A stretch of 64,000 nt of DNA from Pseudomonadota bacterium (GTDB lineage Bacteria > Pseudomonadota > Alphaproteobacteria > Sphingomonadales > Sphingomonadaceae). Under the pieces are notes generated by a model. It was given only the letters and a program-made list of their open reading frames with translations. It had not been told where the DNA came from and searched no databases. Position 1 is the first letter of the stretch. Each line of letters starts with the position of its first letter. The translations under genes and the position numbers were made by a program. The stretch covers positions 248,001 to 312,000 of the forward strand of contig JAEWZX010000042.1 of assembly GCA_023394965.1 (NCBI GenBank), given 5' to 3'. Shown here in pieces: positions 45,159 to 54,445 of the stretch.

Positions 45159-47008
45159 GCGGCCTTCGCCCCGATCTTTCGCGCATGAACCAGAAGCGCG
45201 GCCAGTGCGGCAGGCGTAATGCCCCGTATGCGTCCGGCCGCGGCCAGCGATTCCGGTTTGGCAAGAGTGAGCCTTTCGACCATCTCGTTCGACAGGCCGG
45301 GGACCTGTTCAAAGGGAAAATCACTGGTGAGGCGCTGCGCTTCGCTCGCGCGCAGATCGCTCAGCTCCGCATTCTGCCGCGCCAGATAGGGAGCATAAAA
45401 TGCGTCTTCCGCCATTTCGACTGCCAGTGAATCACCGGGGTCCACACTTGTCAGCCAAGGTTGGAGATTGTCCAGAGTGGCGTGGCCCCCGGCGATCCAC
45501 TCGGAAGCGCGACGCGGGCCTGCGTCATGTTTCACGTGAAACCCTGCCTGCACGAGATCTTTGGAATGAATGGCTAGAGCGAGTTGCTCGGTATAGACAG
45601 TCCGCCGCTCCTCGCGCTGGCCGTACCACTCTGCCCGCTCCGTCCCGACAAGCCCGCAGGAAATACCCAAAGGCGTAAGCCTTGTATCGGCATTACTCGC
45701 CCTGAGCCGAAGCCTGTATTCCGCGCGCGAGGTGAGCATTCTGTAAGGCTCGGTAATACCCTGCAGCGTGAGATCGTCGATCATCACGGCGATGTAGGAA
45801 TTCGCGCGATCAAGCGGTACCGGATCTCGTTCGAGAACAGCAGATGCCGCATGCATACCGGCGACAAGGCCCTGCGCCGCGGCCTCCTCATAGCCCGTCG
45901 TGCCATTGATCTGCCCCGCGCAATAGAGGCCGGGCATAGCGTGGAGTTCCAACCCAGAGGAAAGGGCGCGGGGATCTATATGGTCATATTCGACTGCATA
46001 TCCCGGGACCACCATATCGACCCTGCTCAGACCATCCATCTCTCTCAGCATGGAAAGCTGAACATCCGCCGGAAGCGATGTCGAAATGCCGTTGGGATAT
46101 ACCAGTTCCGTATCCAGTCCCTCGGGCTCAAGAAAAACCTGATGCCCATCCCTATCGGCGAAGCGGTGAATCTTGTCCTCGATCGATGGGCAATAGCGGG
46201 GGCCGGCGGCACCAATGGCACCGGAAAACAGCGGCGACCGGTCGAGATTGGCGCGAATGATGTCGTGCGCCCTCTCATTGGTTCTCGATATCGCGCAGAA
46301 GACCTGGGGATTGCTGCGAGGGCCGGAGAGTGGGCTCATTGTCCAAGCGTCATCATCCGACGCCTGCTCTTCAAGCGACGCCCAATCGATGGTCCGTCCG
46401 TCAAGTCGCGGTGGAGTGCCAGTCTTCAATCGACCCATCGGAAGATCGGCGTCGCGTAACTGCGCGGCGAGTCGATGGGCGGCGCCCTCACCTATCCGCC
46501 CACCATCGAACTTTTCTTCCCCGCGAAACAATACGCCACCGAGAAATGTCCCGGTGCACAGAACCACCGCAGCAGCGGAAAGTAGGTCGCCAGAGGCAAG
46601 TTCCAGCCCAACCACCCGCCCCGACTCGATGCGCAGGGCGGCGACTTCGCCAGGGACGAGGTTCAGCAGGGATTGCCGGCGTACCATTGCCTGAACCGAA
46701 CGATGGAAAAGGCGACGGTCCGCCTGCACTCTGGGGCCCCAGACCGCACTGCCTTTCGACCGGTTGAGCATCCGATAATGGATGGCCGACGCATCGGCAG
46801 CCCGCCCGATAACGCCATCGAGTGCGTCCACCTCCCGAACGAGATGGCCTTTCCCCAAGCCGCCAATAGCGGGATTGCAACTCATCGCTCCAATCTTATT
46901 CAGATCGAGCGAGATAAGCGCCGTGCGAGCGCCCATGCGTGCCGCAGCACAGGCCGCTTCGACACCGGCATGGCCGCCACCGACTACTAGTACATCGAAC
47001 TGCTGCAT
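45155..47008 (-). CDS. mnmG: tRNA uridine-5-carboxymethylaminomethyl(34) synthesis protein MnmG (GidA)
   Basis: A 617-residue FAD protein that works with MnmE to make cmnm5U34 in tRNA wobble positions. FAD binding is in DVLVVGGGHAGVEAACAAAR, MnmG signatures are MSCNPAIGGLGKGHLVREVDALDG-type (split here as SCNPAIGGLGKGHLV) and LKTGTPPRLDGRTIDW, and PGLYCAGQINGTTGYEEAAA follows. The C-terminal helical domain binds MnmE. Typical length. A near-consensus parS lies in the coding sequence. Confidence 0.97.
   Translation of the reverse strand: MQQFDVLVVGGGHAGVEAACAAARMGARTALISLDLNKIGAMSCNPAIGGLGKGHLVREVDALDGVIGRAADASAIHYRMLNRSKGSAVWGPRVQADRRLFHRSVQAMVRRQSLLNLVPGEVAALRIESGRVVGLELASGDLLSAAAVVLCTGTFLGGVLFRGEEKFDGGRIGEGAAHRLAAQLRDADLPMGRLKTGTPPRLDGRTIDWASLEEQASDDDAWTMSPLSGPRSNPQVFCAISRTNERAHDIIRANLDRSPLFSGAIGAAGPRYCPSIEDKIHRFADRDGHQVFLEPEGLDTELVYPNGISTSLPADVQLSMLREMDGLSRVDMVVPGYAVEYDHIDPRALSSGLELHAMPGLYCAGQINGTTGYEEAAAQGLVAGMHAASAVLERDPVPLDRANSYIAVMIDDLTLQGITEPYRMLTSRAEYRLRLRASNADTRLTPLGISCGLVGTERAEWYGQREERRTVYTEQLALAIHSKDLVQAGFHVKHDAGPRRASEWIAGGHATLDNLQPWLTSVDPGDSLAVEMAEDAFYAPYLARQNAELSDLRASEAQRLTSDFPFEQVPGLSNEMVERLTLAKPESLAAAGRIRGITPAALAALLVHARKIGAKAA
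45528..45543. other. parS site 2 (15/16 match)
   Basis: TGTTTCACGTGAAACC differs from the consensus only at the last base. It lies within mnmG, encoding FHVKH on the minus strand. Confidence 0.88.
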
Positions 47009-47053
47009 TTGCTCCGCGTCTTACCCAAGGCGGATGGTCACGTCAAAGGCGCA

Positions 47054-47069
47054 TGTTTCACGTGAAACA
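47054..47069. other. parS site 3 (16/16 match)
   Basis: TGTTTCACGTGAAACA, a perfect palindromic parS, lies in the 61-bp gap between mnmE and mnmG and directly abuts the mnmE stop codon. It is the only one of the three outside coding sequence. Confidence 0.95.
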
Positions 47070-48335
47070 CTACTTGCCGATGCAGAACCGCCCGAACAAC
47101 GCGTCGAGCATTTCCTCAGTGGAATCCCGGCCGACAAGGCGGTCAAGCGACTGGCGCGCCAAGCGAAGATTCTCGGCCGCAACCAGAAGGTCGCTGGACA
47201 CATCGACCTGCAAAAGACTCCCTGCAGCCGTCAACGCCCAATCCCGCTGGCGCCGGTTGAACGCAAGCCTATCGACGGGCGGCAAAACTGCCCTGCCCTT
47301 CTCGACCAGCAGCTCTTTCAGCTCTTCAAGGCCCACACCGGTTACAGCCGAAACCTTTACGCCCGGACCGTCAAAAGAGGCAACGTCCGACTTCGAATGC
47401 ACCTGCACCGCACCTTCCGGGCGATCGTCTGCCGCGCCGAGCCACAGCACGATTTGTCCCAGAGCCACTTCGCGGCGCGCACGCTCAATGCCCATTTCCT
47501 CGATCATTCCGGCGCCGCTGTCGCGCATGCCCGCCGTGTCGATCAGAACGAAAGGAACCCCGCCAATGGCAACCGGGCGCTCGAGCACGTCTCTGGTAGT
47601 GCCCGCCTCACTCGTCACAATCGCTGCTTCATCCGCCAACAGTGCGTTGAATAGAGACGATTTTCCTGCATTCGGCGGCCCCGCCAGAACCACGCGGATA
47701 CCATCCCGCAGCCTTTCCATCGCTGGCTGATCTGCTGTTACACGAATCTCGCTGGCGAGCTCTCTCACCTCCCGCATGAACGACGGGGGTAGCTCCACAT
47801 CATCCTCGTCGGCAAAATCGATCACCGCTTCCACCGATGCGGCCAGGCCGAGTATCCGTTCGCGCCAGCCTTCTATGCGGCGGGACAGTTCCCCGCCCGC
47901 CGCCAGCATCGCACCCCGGCGCTGCAATTCGGTTTCAGCTGAAAGTAAATCGGCAAGCCCTTCCGCTTCGGCCAGATCGATGCGTCCATTGCTGAACGCC
48001 CGGCGGGTAAATTCGCCCGGCTCGGCTTCCCGCAGGCCGTGCATCTTCCCCAATGCGGCCAGGATCGCAGCAACCACTGCCCTTCCCCCATGGCAGTGAA
48101 GTTCCGCCAGATCTTCCCCTGTCGCGGTATTCGGCCCTGCAAACCACAGCACCAGCGCGCGGTCGAGTTCGACACCGTCATGGCCCCGCAGAACGCGCAA
48201 GCTGGGCGTGCGGGCCGCGGGAAGACCCCCCACGAGTTTCGAAAGGGCATCCCCTGCCTGGGGGCCGCTGATACGGATTACACCGATGGCGGCGGGCGGT
48301 GCCCCGCTCGACAAGGCGAATACGGTGTCATCCAT
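47070..48335 (-). CDS. mnmE: tRNA modification GTPase MnmE (TrmE)
   Basis: A 421-residue three-domain GTPase. The N-terminal formyl-THF-binding domain has APPAAIGVIRISGPQAGDAL and LAELHCHGGRAV. The G domain has Walker A LAGPPNAGKSSLFNALL, TSEAGTTRDVLE and DTAGMRDS. The protein ends in the catalytic CIGK motif. It partners MnmG, encoded 61 bp downstream. Length is shorter than E. coli (454), as in many alphaproteobacteria. Confidence 0.96.
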   Translation of the reverse strand: MDDTVFALSSGAPPAAIGVIRISGPQAGDALSKLVGGLPAARTPSLRVLRGHDGVELDRALVLWFAGPNTATGEDLAELHCHGGRAVVAAILAALGKMHGLREAEPGEFTRRAFSNGRIDLAEAEGLADLLSAETELQRRGAMLAAGGELSRRIEGWRERILGLAASVEAVIDFADEDDVELPPSFMREVRELASEIRVTADQPAMERLRDGIRVVLAGPPNAGKSSLFNALLADEAAIVTSEAGTTRDVLERPVAIGGVPFVLIDTAGMRDSGAGMIEEMGIERARREVALGQIVLWLGAADDRPEGAVQVHSKSDVASFDGPGVKVSAVTGVGLEELKELLVEKGRAVLPPVDRLAFNRRQRDWALTAAGSLLQVDVSSDLLVAAENLRLARQSLDRLVGRDSTEEMLDALFGRFCIGK

Positions 48336-48349
48336 CGCGGCACAACGCC

Positions 48350-48613
48350 TCAGTCGTCGTCAGATGTCTTGCCCGGTTTGGAGGACCGCGCGGCGTTGGC
48401 GCCTTCCATGAAACTCTGGAACAGCTTGAATCCGGCCTGACCCATGGGGGCCAACTGCTTGGCATATTCCTGCAATTGATCGGTGTTGTTCACACCCTTC
48501 ATCGCCTTGGACATCATGTCCACATAGACCGCATTTGCCTTGCCCACATCGGGCAGCCCCATGAAAGTCCGCGCCTCTTCTGGCGTACAATCGATTTCGA
48601 TATGGACCTTCAT
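48350..48613 (-). CDS. DUF6489 family small protein
   Basis: An 87-residue protein: MKVHIEIDCTPEEARTFMGL, then DVGKANAVYVDMMSKAM, a probable amphipathic helix, and a polar tail ending SDDD. It matches the small sphingomonad family DUF6489, of unknown function, from memory. It lies 14 bp upstream of mnmE and begins the leftward mnmE-to-parB block. Confidence 0.8.
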   Translation of the reverse strand: MKVHIEIDCTPEEARTFMGLPDVGKANAVYVDMMSKAMKGVNNTDQLQEYAKQLAPMGQAGFKLFQSFMEGANAARSSKPGKTSDDD

Positions 48614-48711
48614 CGCTCTTCCTCCGTTAAGACTTGCAAGGCCCTATCTGGGTCCGCACAACGCGTCATGCAAGCATAAGACACCAATGAGATCGAAAGA
48701 GGCATCGGCCC

Positions 48712-49410
48712 ATGAGCGAAACAGTCACGATTTCCACCCTGTCCGACAATGAAGAATTCAATGCCTATGTCGCACGTCCTGCCGACACGCCAAAGGCAGC
48801 AGTCCTGGTGATCCAGGAAATCTTCGGCGTGAACGCCGGCATTCGCCGCAAATGCGACAAGCTGGCGGAAGAGGGCTATCTCGCCATCGCTCCGGACCTC
48901 TTCTGGCGACTGGAACCGGGCGTTGAGCTTGATCCCGATGTCGAACCTGAATTTCAGCGCGCGCTCGATCTGATGGGAAAATTCAATCAGGATCAGGGCA
49001 TTCGCGATATCGAAGCCACCATTCACCACATTCGCGAAAACGAAGGCGTCAAGAAGGTCGGCGCCGTTGGATACTGCCTCGGCGGCCGTCTGGCATATAT
49101 GACCGCAGCCCGCACCGATGCCGATGCGACGGTCGGCTACTATGGCGTGGGAATCGACGAACTTCTTCGTGAAAAGCACGCCATCGCGAATCCCTTGATG
49201 CTGCATATCCCGACCGAAGACGGTTTCGTCGACAAGGATACGCAAAAAGCGATGCACGAGGGTCTGGACGACCACCCCAAGATCACCCTCTATGACTACG
49301 AAGGGCTGGACCACGGCTTCGCCACGGAATTCGGCAAACGCCGCAGCGAAGAAGCTGCCGAGCTTGCGGACAAACGCACGGCGGAATTCTTCGCCGAGCA
49401 TCTGCACTGA
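48712..49410 (+). CDS. Dienelactone hydrolase family protein
   Basis: A 232-residue alpha/beta hydrolase. The DLH nucleophile is cysteine in VGAVGYCLGGRLAY. The acid is in the PTEDGFVD region and the histidine in GLDHGFATEFG. The N-terminal KAAVLVIQEIFGVNAGIRR contains the Glu that polarises the nucleophile. Substrates in this family range from dienelactones to unknown esters. Its stop overlaps the start of the next gene (TGATG). Confidence 0.9.
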   Translation: MSETVTISTLSDNEEFNAYVARPADTPKAAVLVIQEIFGVNAGIRRKCDKLAEEGYLAIAPDLFWRLEPGVELDPDVEPEFQRALDLMGKFNQDQGIRDIEATIHHIRENEGVKKVGAVGYCLGGRLAYMTAARTDADATVGYYGVGIDELLREKHAIANPLMLHIPTEDGFVDKDTQKAMHEGLDDHPKITLYDYEGLDHGFATEFGKRRSEEAAELADKRTAEFFAEHLH

Positions 49411-51026
49411 TGCGCAATCTCGCGCATATGCGCGAATCGTCCGAACTGTTCATGCGTTTCGGCCCCACGCTTGTCGTGGTGCTCCTGACGGCGCTGTTTG
49501 CGACGGTTGAATGGTTGCGCTGGGGTCTCGTCTTCACGATTCCCCTGCTGCTGCTGGCGCTCTACGATTTCTTCCAGAGGCGGCATACGCTGTGGCGCAA
49601 CTATCCGCTGCTCGCGCATGTCCGCTGGATGATGGAAGACCTGCGCCCCTATGCCCGGGCCTATCTGGTCGAAGGCGATCTTGAAGGGCGCCCCTTCAAC
49701 CATCAGCAGCGCGCGCTGGTTTATGCCCGTTCCAAAGGGCAGCTCGATAGCCATCCGTTCGGCACTGAACTCGACGTATATTCCGACGAATATGAATGGC
49801 TCGCCCATTCCATGGTGCCCAACGACCACGCCCCTCCCGAATGGCGTGTCGATGTAGGCAGCAGCCAGTGTGCCCAGCCCTATTCGGCCGCACTGCTCAA
49901 CATCTCTGCGATGAGCTTCGGATCGCTGTCCGCCAATGCCATCATGGCGTTGAACAAGGGCGCTGCGGCCGGCAATTTCTATCACGACACGGGGGAAGGT
50001 GGCATTTCGCGCTATCACCGCTCGCACGGTGGCGACCTGGTCTGGGAAATCGGCAGCGGGTATTTCGGCTGCCGTAATGACGCTGGCTCCTTCGATCCCG
50101 GCCGCTTTGCCGACAGCGCGAAGGACGATCAGGTCAAGATGATCGAGATCAAGCTTAGCCAGGGTGCGAAACCGGGCCATGGCGGGGTCTTGCCCGGCAC
50201 AAAGGTGACAGAGGAAATTGCCGAAGCGCGGGGTGTCCCTGTCGGCACCGATTGCATATCCCCGGCCGCACACTCCACATTCTCGACCCCGATCGGCCTG
50301 CTGGAATGGGCCGCCCAGTTGCGCGAGCTATCGGGCGGGAAGCCGGTTGGCATCAAACTGTGCGTAGGCAAACCGCACGAGGTTTTCGCCGTGATGAAAG
50401 CCGTGCGGGAAACCGGCATTACGCTCGACTATATCGTCGTAGACGGAGCAGAGGGCGGCACCGGCGCAGCCCCGATCGAATTTTCGAACCGTGTGGGCAT
50501 GCCGTTGCGCGAAGGACTGATTCTCGTGCGTAACGCACTGGTCGGCAGCGGCTTGAAGCCGGAAATAAAGCTCGCCGCAGCGGGTATGGTTCATTCAGGC
50601 GCCGGCATGGCGATGAATTTCGGGCTTGGCGCAGACTTCTGCAACGCCGGACGGGCCTTCATGTTCGCCCTGGGATGTGTGCAATCGCTCAAATGCCATA
50701 CCGATGCCTGTCCCACCGGAATCGCCACGCAGGATGCCACGCGCCAACGCGGCCTGGTGCCGATGGAAAAGGCAGAGCGCGTCACCCGGTTTCAGCGCCA
50801 CACGCTCCACTCCTTCCGGGAAATGGTCATCGCCATGGGGCTTGAAAATCCCTGGCAGATCGCACCGCATCTCATGTCGGAACGCATCAACGGCGTCCAG
50901 TCGGACAGCCTCGAGCATCTCTATCATTTCCTAGAGCCTGGCCAATTGCTCGACTCGCCCGATAGCACTCCTTATGCCAAAGCATGGGCTGCCGCACAGG
51001 CGGACACATTCAGGGAGAGGGTATGA
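49410..51026 (+). CDS. FMN-binding glutamate synthase-like protein
   Basis: A 538-residue protein. Two hydrophobic segments near the N-terminus (LVVVLLTALFATVEW and VFTIPLLLLALYDFF) anchor a domain like the GltB synthase core: SAAL...ISAMSFGSLSANAIMAL, GEGGISRYH, KPGHGGVLPGTKVTEEIA, VDGAEGGTGAAPIEF and C-terminal CHTDACPTGIATQD. It lacks the amidotransferase domain. These stand-alone proteins probably use FMN and a 3Fe-4S centre; the true reaction is unknown. Confidence 0.88.
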   Translation: MRNLAHMRESSELFMRFGPTLVVVLLTALFATVEWLRWGLVFTIPLLLLALYDFFQRRHTLWRNYPLLAHVRWMMEDLRPYARAYLVEGDLEGRPFNHQQRALVYARSKGQLDSHPFGTELDVYSDEYEWLAHSMVPNDHAPPEWRVDVGSSQCAQPYSAALLNISAMSFGSLSANAIMALNKGAAAGNFYHDTGEGGISRYHRSHGGDLVWEIGSGYFGCRNDAGSFDPGRFADSAKDDQVKMIEIKLSQGAKPGHGGVLPGTKVTEEIAEARGVPVGTDCISPAAHSTFSTPIGLLEWAAQLRELSGGKPVGIKLCVGKPHEVFAVMKAVRETGITLDYIVVDGAEGGTGAAPIEFSNRVGMPLREGLILVRNALVGSGLKPEIKLAAAGMVHSGAGMAMNFGLGADFCNAGRAFMFALGCVQSLKCHTDACPTGIATQDATRQRGLVPMEKAERVTRFQRHTLHSFREMVIAMGLENPWQIAPHLMSERINGVQSDSLEHLYHFLEPGQLLDSPDSTPYAKAWAAAQADTFRERV

Positions 51027-51424
51027 GCGCGAAGCTTGGCTTGAAAAAGTGGCATGAAGTTATCGAGGGCGGCAGTTCGCCGGATGCACTGGCTGCCATC
51101 ATCCGCGAAGACGCCGTCTTCCATTCCCCGGTTGTGCATACGCCGCAGGTCGGCCGCCCCATCGTCGTCGCCTATCTCGCGGCTGCCGGCAAGACGCTTG
51201 GCAACGAAAGTTTCGAATATGTCCGCGAACTAGTCGACGGCGACAACGCCATGCTCGAATTCACCACCGAGATGGACGGCATCCACGTCAACGGCATCGA
51301 CCTGATCCGCTTCGATAAAGACGGCATGATTGCCGACTTCAAGGTCATGGTTCGCCCGCTAAAGGCGGTCAACAAGGTCTGGGAGCAGATGGCGGCGCAA
51401 CTGGAACGCCAGAAAGCCTCCTAA
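51023..51424 (+). CDS. NTF2-like (SnoaL-type) small protein
   Basis: A 133-residue protein with a cone-shaped NTF2-like fold pattern: KKWHEVIEGGSSPDALAAII, REDAVFHSPVV, GNESFEYVRELVDGDNAMLE, then HVNGIDLIRFDKDGMIADF. Such proteins may be isomerases or only bind ligands. ATG 51023 overlaps the glutamate synthase-like stop by ATGA, so it belongs to the operon DLH-GltS-like-NTF2. Confidence 0.88.
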   Translation: MSAKLGLKKWHEVIEGGSSPDALAAIIREDAVFHSPVVHTPQVGRPIVVAYLAAAGKTLGNESFEYVRELVDGDNAMLEFTTEMDGIHVNGIDLIRFDKDGMIADFKVMVRPLKAVNKVWEQMAAQLERQKAS

Positions 51425-51466
51425 AGCCACGCTGACCAGCCGACCCGGCGCGAACGGGTCATCTCC

Positions 51467-51508
51467 GCCCGCGCCCCATCCCTCAATCGAGGGGAATGGG
51501 ACGCGGGC
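51467..51508. terminator. Long hairpin in the convergent gap beside rho
   Basis: Two arms (51467-51484 and 51489-51508) can pair over 18 bp with one wobble and a 2-base bulge, around the loop AATC. It ends eight bases before the rho stop codon. No T-run follows on either strand, so it may stabilise mRNA ends or terminate weakly for both genes. Confidence 0.45.
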
Positions 51509-51516
51509 AGAAAACC

Positions 51517-52782
51517 CTACTGGTTCATATTGGCGAAAAAGTCCTCGTTGGTCTTGGAATCCTTCATCTTGTCGAGGAGGAATTCCATCGCATCGACCGT
51601 ACCCATCTGCATAAGGATACGGCGCAGCACCCACATCTTGGACAGCTTGTCCTTTTCGACCAGCAGTTCTTCCTTGCGGGTGCCGGATTTGCCGACGTCG
51701 AGCGCGGGGAAGATGCGCTTGTCGGCGACCTTGCGGTCGAGGACGATTTCCGAGTTGCCGGTGCCCTTGAACTCTTCGAAGATCACTTCGTCCATACGGC
51801 TGCCGGTATCGATCAGCGCTGTGGCGATGATCGAGAGCGAGCCGCCTTCCTCGATATTGCGCGCAGCGCCGAAGAAGCGCTTGGGGCGCTGCAGGGCATT
51901 GGCGTCGACACCGCCGGTCAGCACCTTGCCCGAGCTGGGCACAACAGTGTTGTAAGCGCGGCCGAGGCGCGTGATCGAATCGAGCAGGATGACGACATCA
52001 TGCTTGTGCTCGACCAGTCGCTTGGCTTTTTCGATCACCATTTCCGCGACCTGGACGTGGCGGTTGGCCGGCTCGTCAAAGGTCGAGGAGATGACTTCGC
52101 CCTTCACGCTGCGCTGCATGTCGGTGACTTCCTCAGGCCGCTCGTCGACGAGCAACACCAGCAGGAAGACTTCAGGGTGATTGTCGGTAATCGCCTTGGC
52201 AATGTTCTGCAGCAGCACGGTCTTACCCGTCCGCGGCGGAGCGACGATCAATGCGCGCTGGCCCTTGCCCTGCGGCGAAATGATATCGATCACCCGCGCG
52301 CTCTTGTCTTTGACTGTCGGATCGAGCGTATCGAGCGTGAGTTTCTGCTCGGGATAAAGCGGGGTGAGGTTGTCGAAATTGGTGCGGTGACGGACAGCAT
52401 CGGGCTCGTCAAAATTGACCTTGTAGAGCTTGGTCAGGGCAAAATAGCGTTCGCCTTCCTGCGGCGCGCGAATCTCGCCTTCCACCGTATCGCCGGTGCG
52501 CAGCCCCCATTTGCGGATCTGATTGGGCGAAACATAAATGTCGTCCGGTCCGGCGAGATAGTTGGCTTCCGGGCTGCGCAGAAAGCCGAAGCCATCCTGC
52601 AGCACCTCGATGATGCCAATGCCCATAATCTTTTCTTCGTATTCCTCGTCCTCCGCCAGTTCGCGCAGGATGCAGAACATCAGGTCCTGTCGACGCATCG
52701 TCGAAGCACCTTCGACGCCCAGTTCTTCGGCCATCGCCACCAGGTCTGCCGGGGTTTTCGCCTTCAAATCTTTGAGATGCAT
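51517..52782 (-). CDS. rho: Transcription termination factor Rho
   Basis: A 421-residue hexameric helicase. The N-terminal helical domain begins MHLKDLKAKTPADLVAMAEE. The OB domain binding C-rich RNA has GFGFLRSPEANYLAGPDDIYVS and the ATPase domain has VAPPRTGKTVLLQNIA (Walker A) and VILLDSITRLGRAYN. Typical length. A 160-bp leader separates it from hemJ upstream. This rho-hemJ-hemE order is classical near alphaproteobacterial origins. Confidence 0.97.
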   Translation of the reverse strand: MHLKDLKAKTPADLVAMAEELGVEGASTMRRQDLMFCILRELAEDEEYEEKIMGIGIIEVLQDGFGFLRSPEANYLAGPDDIYVSPNQIRKWGLRTGDTVEGEIRAPQEGERYFALTKLYKVNFDEPDAVRHRTNFDNLTPLYPEQKLTLDTLDPTVKDKSARVIDIISPQGKGQRALIVAPPRTGKTVLLQNIAKAITDNHPEVFLLVLLVDERPEEVTDMQRSVKGEVISSTFDEPANRHVQVAEMVIEKAKRLVEHKHDVVILLDSITRLGRAYNTVVPSSGKVLTGGVDANALQRPKRFFGAARNIEEGGSLSIIATALIDTGSRMDEVIFEEFKGTGNSEIVLDRKVADKRIFPALDVGKSGTRKEELLVEKDKLSKMWVLRRILMQMGTVDAMEFLLDKMKDSKTNEDFFANMNQ

Positions 52783-52942
52783 GTGTTTATACTCAGTATT
52801 CAGTTAGGATGGCCGGCGGGTCGGTATGGGCTTGGAGAAAGCGGACCCGGCCTCGTCAGGATGCGAAGCCCGTAGCCGGTTGATGATGCGCAGTTACGCC
52901 GACGCCAGAGGGGCGTCAATTCACAAAGCGACGTGCCGAAGC

Positions 52943-53386
52943 TCAGAAGGGTTTGACGACCACCAGGACAACGATGATGGCCAGTGCGATTCCGGGAAAC
53001 TCGCCCCAGATCCGCAACTGCTTTTCCGTCATCGGGCGTTCGCCCGCGATCATTTTCTTCGATCGTGCCACCATGATACCGTGGAATGCCGTCAGAAGGA
53101 TGACGAAGAGCAATTTGGCATGAAACCATCCCTGGTCCCATGCGCCGATGGACATGGCCAGCAGAAGGCCCAGAACCCACACCACGATCAGGCTGGGCGT
53201 GAGAATGACCTTCCGCAGCAGACCCATCCTCTTTGCCCACAGGGCAGCTTCCTCCGATCCCGCATTCGCTGGATGCAGATAGATCATCTGCCGCGGCAGC
53301 ATGAACAGGCCAGCCATCCAGAACACCATGAAGATGATGTGGCCGGCCTTGAGCCAGTAATAGGTCATTGCGAGCATATCCTGCAT
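52943..53386 (-). CDS. hemJ: Protoporphyrinogen oxidase HemJ (CopD-like membrane protein)
   Basis: A 147-residue membrane protein with four predicted segments. YYWLKAGHIIFMVFWMAGLF carries the first conserved histidine, and PRQMIYLHPA, ILTPSLIVVWVLGLLLAM and WFHAKLLFVILLTAFHGIM follow, the last with two histidines that may bind haem. HemJ oxidises protoporphyrinogen IX in bacteria lacking HemG/HemY. It is 33 bp after hemE in the same direction, which supports this rather than copper transport. Confidence 0.9.
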   Translation of the reverse strand: MQDMLAMTYYWLKAGHIIFMVFWMAGLFMLPRQMIYLHPANAGSEEAALWAKRMGLLRKVILTPSLIVVWVLGLLLAMSIGAWDQGWFHAKLLFVILLTAFHGIMVARSKKMIAGERPMTEKQLRIWGEFPGIALAIIVVLVVVKPF

Positions 53387-53419
53387 TGTTGGCCTATGTA
53401 GGGAACGCTCTCGCCCGCG

Positions 53420-54445
53420 TCACCCCTCGAAACTGCGTACCGTAGCAATCAGACGTTCGACGTGTTCGATCGGTGTCCGGCGGTCGATGCCATGGCCGAG
53501 GTTGAAGATATGCGGGCGGTCGGCAAAGGCTTCGAGGATGAACTGCGCACGGTGTTCGAGCCGATCGCTTCCCGCCAGCAGCAGGAGCGGATCGAAATTA
53601 CCCTGAACCGGCATGCCCGCAGGCAATTCGCGCGCTGCCCACAGCGGATCGATGGTTTCATCCACCCCGACAGCCTGTACGCCGGTTTCGCGGGCATAAA
53701 CGGGCAGTTTCTCGCCAGCACCTTTCGGAAAACCGATCACAGGGGTGCCGGGATGCCGGGTGCGCAAAGCCGCGACGATTCGGGCATTCGGTGCGATCAC
53801 CAACCGCTCGAACTCGTCCGGAGCAAGGCTGCCCGCCCAGCTATCGAATAGCTGGACAGCTTCTGCCCCCGCATCGATCTGACCTGAAAGATATTCCACC
53901 GTTTCATTCACGATCGCATCGATGATCGCATCGAGCTTGGCAGGGTCTCGATAGGCCATCGCTCGCGCTTCGTGCTGATCCCGGCTGCCCTCGCCCGCGA
54001 CCATGTAGGTGGCGACGGTCCAGGGGCTGCCGGCAAAACCGAGCATCGTCACGCCTTCGGGAAGGCGCTGCCGACACAAGCGAACGGTTTCATAAATCGG
54101 TTCGTAGCGAGCCTTTTCGCGAGTCAGCGCATCGAGAGCTGCATCGACCAGCGGTGGCGACAGCTTCGGCCCCTCACCTGCCAGAAACTCAAGCTGCTGG
54201 CCCAGGGCGTGCGGGACAATGAGGATATCGGAAAACAGGATCGCACCGTCGAAACCGAACCGGTCGATCGGCTGCAAGGTGATTTCGCACGCCGCCTCAC
54301 TGTCGTAGGCCATGGCGAGGAAACCACCCTTCTCGGCTCTCAAGGCGCGATATTCGGGCAGGTAGCGGCCTGCCTGGCGCATGAGCCACAGAGGCACGCC
54401 AGTACCACGTTTGCCATTCAGTGTATCGAGAAGGAGACCGGGCAT
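53420..54445 (-). CDS. hemE: Uroporphyrinogen decarboxylase HemE
   Basis: A 341-residue decarboxylase that removes four carboxyl groups of uroporphyrinogen III. Typical segments are PLWLMRQAGRYLPEYR (near the N-terminus), ALFSDILI-like GAILFSDILIVPHALG, GFAGSPWTVATYM, QLFDSWAGSLAPDEFE and FNLGHGIDRRTP. ATG 54445 is chosen; TTG 54457 would add four residues. It transcribes away from the 285-bp gap taken as oriC, as in Caulobacter. Confidence 0.95.
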   Translation of the reverse strand: MPGLLLDTLNGKRGTGVPLWLMRQAGRYLPEYRALRAEKGGFLAMAYDSEAACEITLQPIDRFGFDGAILFSDILIVPHALGQQLEFLAGEGPKLSPPLVDAALDALTREKARYEPIYETVRLCRQRLPEGVTMLGFAGSPWTVATYMVAGEGSRDQHEARAMAYRDPAKLDAIIDAIVNETVEYLSGQIDAGAEAVQLFDSWAGSLAPDEFERLVIAPNARIVAALRTRHPGTPVIGFPKGAGEKLPVYARETGVQAVGVDETIDPLWAARELPAGMPVQGNFDPLLLLAGSDRLEHRAQFILEAFADRPHIFNLGHGIDRRTPIEHVERLIATVRSFEG

